A stretch of 23,070 nt of DNA from Chara braunii (taxonomy: Eukaryota; Streptophyta; Charophyceae; Charales; Characeae), in NCBI GenBank assembly GCA_003427395.1, contig BFEA01000335.1:664349-687418 (forward strand), in the 5' to 3' direction. The position numbers and the translations under genes were made by a program. Positions 19,030 to 23,070 of this stretch are shown in pieces (position 1 is the stretch's first letter; every line of letters begins with the position of its first letter). Under the pieces are notes generated by a model that saw only the letters and a program-made list of their open reading frames with translations, was not told where the DNA came from and did not search any database.

Positions 19030-19036
19030 CAGATCC

Positions 19037-19705
19037 AAGTTCAATCCCAGTTGGGATAAAAAAAAGACTCGAACCAGTTCTCGATTTGTGCGTGTCATCC
19101 TTGCACAGGGGTCATACTAGCTCCGCGCGGCTGACATCAGTCGCAAGATCTCATGATCGATCGGTCGAGATCGACCGCGCTTGGATGCCTTATGAAAAGG
19201 TCATCTCCAGAAGGAGCAACTCCTGTTTGTGAAGAGTTGTGCCCAGCAGTCCCCTCTAGCTTGTAGCACAGCAGGCCCCACTTGTCTGCCTGTCTGCCGC
19301 TCCCCCGTGGATGGCTGCCCATCCACGGCTTAGGGGTCACCCAACGGGTCCTAGGCCGCGACATCGACCTGCCGGCCCCCTCTGGCTCGAAGTCAACCCC
19401 CACGTCCCAGGAAAAAATAAAACTCCCTTTTCCCCCTGCGCCGCGGCCCCATTTTAGGTAGACTAGGTCTAGCTTTAGTCTTTCCATTTTCGGGCACCAC
19501 CACGGCCTTGTTAGGAACCGCGAACGACAAGTCATACCGCTGACTCCTGCTGTTTCGAACAAACGTCAATGACGTCACACGTCATCGACGCCGGTCTTTA
19601 GACCCCTCAGTTGTAGGATTGGTCTGAATAAACTTTGGCAACATCAATCTCCTCATGTTCCTCAACGAAAAGAGTCGGACAGTATCCGACCTTCAAAAAC
19701 TCAGG
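19037..19705. other. Right part of the insertion: no gene recognised
   Basis: Unique GC-rich sequence with overlapping short frames on the minus strand, none resembling a known family. It contains a B-box-like GGTTCGAGTCT followed by T8 on the minus strand (19074-19057) and a TGACGTCA element near 19569. If the insertion is an LTR element, an LTR should lie here, but I found no match to its left part. Confidence 0.35.
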
Positions 19706-19729
19706 CAGAAACCCTCACAGGGGTTTCTG
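19706..19729. other. Subterminal hairpin near the right end of the insertion
   Basis: Arms CAGAAACCC and GGGTTTCTG (9 bp, perfect) with a 6-base loop, ending 8 bp before the insertion terminus. It could form in RNA near a 3' end or serve as a terminal recognition structure. Confidence 0.6.
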
Positions 19730-19737
19730 TCCAGACA

Positions 19738-19741
19738 CCGT
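19738..19741 (+). repeat. Target site duplication, right copy (CCGT, or ACCGT from 19737)
   Basis: Pairs with 12969-12972. On the minus strand it falls within the Asp-Gly codons of NKHDG at the end of the protease piece. Confidence 0.85.
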
Positions 19742-20042
19742 CATGCTTGTTGAGTATCATAGATTCAGGGCGGCAAAGGAATGACCTTCCCTACAGAAGA
19801 GGATGGTCCAAATCAGGCATAACGAAGAAGCAGGATCGCACATTCACTTTTCCGATCTCAATTACCACGTTTGAGGTTGTCCCAGTAAAGGGAGTCTTCC
19901 CGCTTGCGCCATAAAGGAACCCCGAGCCCATTTGATCGATATTCATTCCCAAGCGGAGTGCGTCGGATTCCTTGACGATATTCATCTCCGCTTCTGTATC
20001 TAACATCCCACTACACGGCTTACCTTTTATACTCAAGTGCAA
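19738..20042 (-). pseudogene. Ty3/gypsy protease (retropepsin-type), degenerate
   Basis: The aspartic protease cleaves the Gag-Pol polyprotein in the particle. Visible: LSIKGKPCSGMLDTEAEMNIV with the catalytic Asp at codon 20000-19998, then GFLYGASGKTPF, then IEIGKVNVRSCFFVMPDLDHP, a stop, then GRSFLCRPE and NKHDG. The family's DTG is DTE here (GGA to GAA), which would inactivate the enzyme, and a TAG stop sits just before GRSF. No ATG is seen; the frame opens directly at the satellite boundary (20041), so the N-terminal part and any gag have been lost or replaced. The frame continues at 12972 once the 6.76-kb insertion is removed. Confidence 0.88.
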
Positions 20043-21805
20043 TCAGTCTGAAGGACCTCATCTCCAGCCTCATTTCAATGTCTTAAGCAAACAACAAAGC
20101 GACCGGATCATTCTGAAGGACCACATCTCCAGCCCCATTTCAATGTCTTAGGCAAACAGCAAAGCGACCGGATCAGTTTGAAGGACCTCCTCTCCAGTCC
20201 CATTTCAATGTCTTAGGCAAACAGCAAAGCGACCGGATCAGTCAGGAGGACCCCATCTTCAACCCCATTTCAATGTCTTAGGCAAACAGCAAAGCGACCA
20301 GGTCGGTTTGAAGGACCTCATCTCCAGCCACATTTTAATATCTTAGGCGAACAGCAAAGCGACCGGGTCATTCTGAAGGACCTCATCTCCATCCTCATTT
20401 CAATGTCTTAGGCAAATAGCAAAGCGACCGGATCAGTCTAAAGAACGTCATCTCCAGCCCCATTTCAATGTCTTAGGCAAACAATAAAACGACCGGATCA
20501 GTCTGAAGGACCTCATCTCCAACCCTATTTCAATGTCTTAGGCAAACATCAAAGCGACCGGATAAGTCTGAAGGACCTCATCTCCGGCCCCATTTCAATG
20601 TCTTCAGCAAACAACAAAGCGACCGGATCAGTCTGAAGGACCTCCTCTCCGGCCTCATTTCGATGTCTTAGGCAAACAACAAAGCGACCGAATCAGTCTG
20701 AAGGACCTCATCTCTGGCCCCATTTCAATGTCTTAGGCAAACAGGAAAGCGACCGGATCAGTCTCAAGGACCTCATCTCTGGCCCCATTTCAATGTCTTA
20801 GGCAAACAACAAAGCGACCGGATCAGTCAGAAGGACCTCATCTTCGGCCCCATTTCAACGTCTTAGGCAAACAGCAAAGCGACCGCATCAGTCTGAAGGA
20901 CCTTATCTCCAACCCCATTTCAATGTCTTAGGCAAACAGCAAAGCGACCAGATCAGTATAAAGGACCTCATCTCCAGCCCCATTTCAATGTCTTAGGCAA
21001 ACAGCAAAGTAACCGGATCAATATGAAGGACCTCATATCTAGCCAAATTTCAATGTCTTAGGCAAACAACAAAGCGACCGGATCAGTACGAAGGACCTCA
21101 TCTCCAACCTCATTTCAATGTCTTAGGCAAACACCAAAGTGACCGGATCAATCTGAAGGACCTCATCTCCGACCCCATTTCAATGTCTTAGGCAAACACT
21201 AAAACCACCGGATCAGTCTGAAGGACCTCATCTCCAACCCCATTTCAATGTCTTAGGCAAACAGCAAAGCGACTGGATCAGTCTGAAGGACCTCATCCCC
21301 AGCCCCATTTTAATGTCTTAGGCAAATAGCAAAGCNCATTTCAATGTCTTAGGCAAACAGCAAAGCGACTGGATCAGTCTGAAGGACCTCATCCCCAGCC
21401 CCATTTTAATGTCTTAGGCAAATAGCAAAGCGACCGAATCAGTCTGAAGGACCTCATCTGCAGTCTCATTTCAATGTCTTAGGCAAACAGCAAAGCGACT
21501 GAATCAGTCTGAAGGATCTCATCTCCAGCCCCATTTCAATGTCTTAAGCAAACAGCAAAGCAACCGGATCAGTCACAAGGACCTCATCTCCAACCTCATT
21601 TCAATGTTTTAGGCAAACAACAAAGCGACCAGATTAGTCCGAAGGACCCCATCTCCAGCCCCATTTCACTGTCTTATGCAAACAGCAAATCGTCCGGATC
21701 AGTCACGAGGACCTCATCTCCAGCCTCATTTCAATATATTAACTTCTTAAGCAAACATCAAAGCGACCGGATCAGTCTGGAGGACCTCATCTCCGGCCCC
21801 ATTTC
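20041..21805 (+). repeat. Satellite block 2: 65-bp tandem repeat, about 27 copies
   Basis: The same unit and orientation as block 1, with CATTTCAATG at 20071, 20136, 20201, 20266 and so on. Copies are somewhat more uniform than in block 1. It begins exactly where protease homology starts and ends in the shared tail at 21806. One copy near 21735 has about a dozen extra bases. The copy number is uncertain because of the N at 21336. Confidence 0.95.
21241..21431. other. Likely assembly artefact: 95-bp exact duplicate around an N
   Basis: The 95 bases at 21241-21335 recur exactly at 21337-21431 with a single N (21336) between them. This breaks the 65-bp phase and looks like two contig ends that overlapped but were not merged. 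Confidence 0.85.
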
Positions 21806-21961
21806 AATTCATCGCAGGGAAAAATCGTGATTTTTACCACAGAAAGATGATTTAAATATGCATAGTAGCTACACCTTTTGATTCACTTAGAGTCCTGAAA
21901 AAGAAAACAAACATATACATAAGTTAAAGTCAAACAGATTAAACATCAGTTTTGTATAGAG
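21806..21961 (+). repeat. Satellite-associated tail, copy 2
   Basis: A second copy of 1461-1617, in the same position relative to the satellite. Similarity stops abruptly after GTATAGAG. A short similar phrase (CTCWAACAGAG...CTAGAC) then follows both tails at about 22073 and 1750, hinting that the duplicated unit once extended further. Confidence 0.88.
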
Positions 21962-22134
21962 GTCGACTTCTCAGACAGTCTTCCACGCTAGCTAACTTAA
22001 GACAATGACTCTATGTTTCCTTTGCTCATTATGTGCGAATGCCAATATCGATCCCTTTGTAGTCTCCTATTCTCTCAAACAGAGGCCTAGACAAATGACT
22101 TTCAGAACCCGACCAACTACGATCTCATTCACAA

Positions 22135-22135
<1 letters not shown>

Positions 22136-22174
<39 letters not shown>
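22136..22174. repeat. (TA)n microsatellite
   Basis: 39 bp of uninterrupted TA dinucleotides; the isoleucine/tyrosine run in the minus-strand frame over it is an artefact. Confidence 0.95.
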
Positions 22175-22177
<3 letters not shown>

Positions 22178-23070
22178 AATCAGGGGAGCTGACTGAGCAG
22201 TGGACCTCACTTTCACGATTGTCGTGTCCCTTTGCCCGAATTTCTCAGACGATCCCAACTCAGCACAAGTGTCCAACACCTGTGCAAATGCAAGAAAAAC
22301 CACATACACGCATACAGATGCAGAGACGGAATGCGCTACAAGCGTCAACTTTTAATCCATTCATAAAATCATTCATAGAATTTCACTCACGCCCCAAACC
22401 ATTGAAAACAATATTCCTTCCTAACCCTGACTCCATTTTACCCCAGCCCCACACATTTTTGAGGACTCCTGAGTGTGATTTGGACAATTTAGGCATAGAT
22501 ACAGGGGGAAGATTTATTTGTTCCCTTCTTAGGTCTTGTGTTAGGTGTGGGTGTCAAGCCATGGTGGAAGTTGAGTCGGAGTTCTACCGACCTGTTATCA
22601 AATGATAATAGAATTGTTGTTCTTACGGATTCCCCCGTAGCTCTCCAAAGTGTCGAAACCTGTAGACACAACACAGTCCAAGAGAAACTTAACATCCCTC
22701 TTCCTAACTGAGATCTAGAAAGTTCCTTCTAGACTCTGTGTCTTCTTTCTGACTCCTATCCTTAACTAATCGTTCGGGCTGTTGCCCTTCCGTTTCAGGT
22801 AGTGAATAATAATTCACTTTTTTTTTTACCGCCGCAATAACTCTCTATATTCCTTTCACTATCTCATTCCTATCTTTTTTTGTGATTATCCTGTCTAAAT
22901 TCCCTTCCTTCTCCCAACACACATGGACACATCACCAATTCAACCTGCGGAAAAGAATCTCATGGAAGGAATCAGACAAATGGATAGTCTCTCTCTGAGG
23001 CAAGATCTCACTTATCCTTTCTCAGTAGAATCAAAGATAGTTAGTTAGGACTGAACAATGCTGAGTGTGG
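22175..23070. other. Right flank, nothing recognised
   Basis: No domain, RNA gene or transposon terminus is recognised. A 128-codon plus-strand frame (22219-22605) is rich in Pro, Arg and Ser with no motif, and overlaps open frames on the other strand. There is an acceptor-like CCGTTTCAG|G near 22797 and a T9 run at 22819-22827; neither leads to a supported gene. Confidence 0.4.

Larger units (their letters stand above)
12973..19737. mobile_element. 6.76-kb insertion inside Ty3 pol, class undetermined
   Basis: It starts TGTCGAGC and ends CCAGACA, so the ends read TGTC...GACA, the TG...CA form of LTR retrotransposon termini, flanked by CCGT (4 bp). If the 5-bp repeat ACCGT is used, the insert ends in AC instead. 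It disrupts pol between the protease C-terminus and the linker with no net loss of target. I found no coding sequence for a transposase or polyprotein inside, and could not find the long direct repeats that two LTRs would give, so it may be a non-autonomous or composite element. Its interior holds a GC-rich degenerate tandem repeat, a hairpin-rich zone, a foldback array and a SINE, the last two as later insertions. Confidence 0.8.

Noticed and set aside
19057-19074. Second pol III unit (GGTTCGAGTCT followed by T8 on the minus strand)
   Set aside because: No A box is found at a suitable distance upstream; probably chance or an old fragment.
12973-19737. Calling the pol insertion a confirmed LTR retrotransposon
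   Set aside because: TGTC...GACA ends and a short duplication fit, but I could not find the direct repeats or a polyprotein, so the class is left open.
20041-21805. Nematode-type telomere sequence suggested by TTAGGC within each unit
   Set aside because: TTAGGC occurs once per 65-bp unit and is never tandem.
22219-22605. 128-codon plus-strand ORF as a gene
   Set aside because: No recognisable domain, composition like its surroundings, and competing frames on the other strand.

Overview
This is eukaryotic, repeat-dominated DNA with no intact host gene that I can support. A decayed Ty3/gypsy LTR retrotransposon, a tRNA-type SINE, a foldback array, long 65-bp tandem repeats, microsatellites and two single-N gaps are typical of a large plant-type genome. 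The integrase, RT and linker regions remind me of Ty3-type proteins annotated in charophyte algae such as Chara. That is an unverified recollection, so 'streptophyte, possibly charophyte' is only a working guess.

Layout. 1-400: simple repeats, a short palindrome cluster and an N at 263. About 400-1460: satellite block 1 (65-bp unit), followed by a single-copy 'tail' (1461-1617). 1618-6060: no recognisable gene; pyrimidine-rich DNA, microsatellites, a C22 run and four copies of a short dyad-symmetric repeat. 6122-8931, minus: a broken gag-type gene (two capsid-like modules, a disordered acidic/proline-rich middle, a coiled-coil end). 9232-12972, minus: Ty3 pol from the protease-RT linker through RT, RNase H and integrase, with frameshifts and stops. 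12973-19737: foreign DNA inserted into pol. 19738-20042, minus: the protease part of the same pol. 20041-21805: satellite block 2, abutting the protease, followed by a second copy of the tail (21806-21961). 21962-23070: a TA microsatellite and nothing recognisable.

The clearest event is the split of pol. The protease reading frame stops at 19741 and resumes in frame at 12972. The junctions carry a direct repeat (ACCGT, or CCGT if the insert runs TG...CA), so about 6.76 kb was inserted as a unit. The insert was itself invaded: a three-arm foldback array of 600-bp units (16669-18492, flanked by CTAAG) sits inside one copy of a local repeat whose other copy nearby shows the empty site, and a SINE (18638-19029) is flanked by CAGATCC. 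The order of events can therefore be read: Ty3 element, then the 6.8-kb insertion, then the foldback array and SINE within it.

Two arrangements are odd. Gag-like coding sequence lies downstream of integrase, separated by about 300 bp with intron-like borders, where an LTR would be expected. Upstream of protease, where gag should be, the sequence is satellite. Nothing here looks like an active gene system; the interest lies in the nested history and the repeat architecture.
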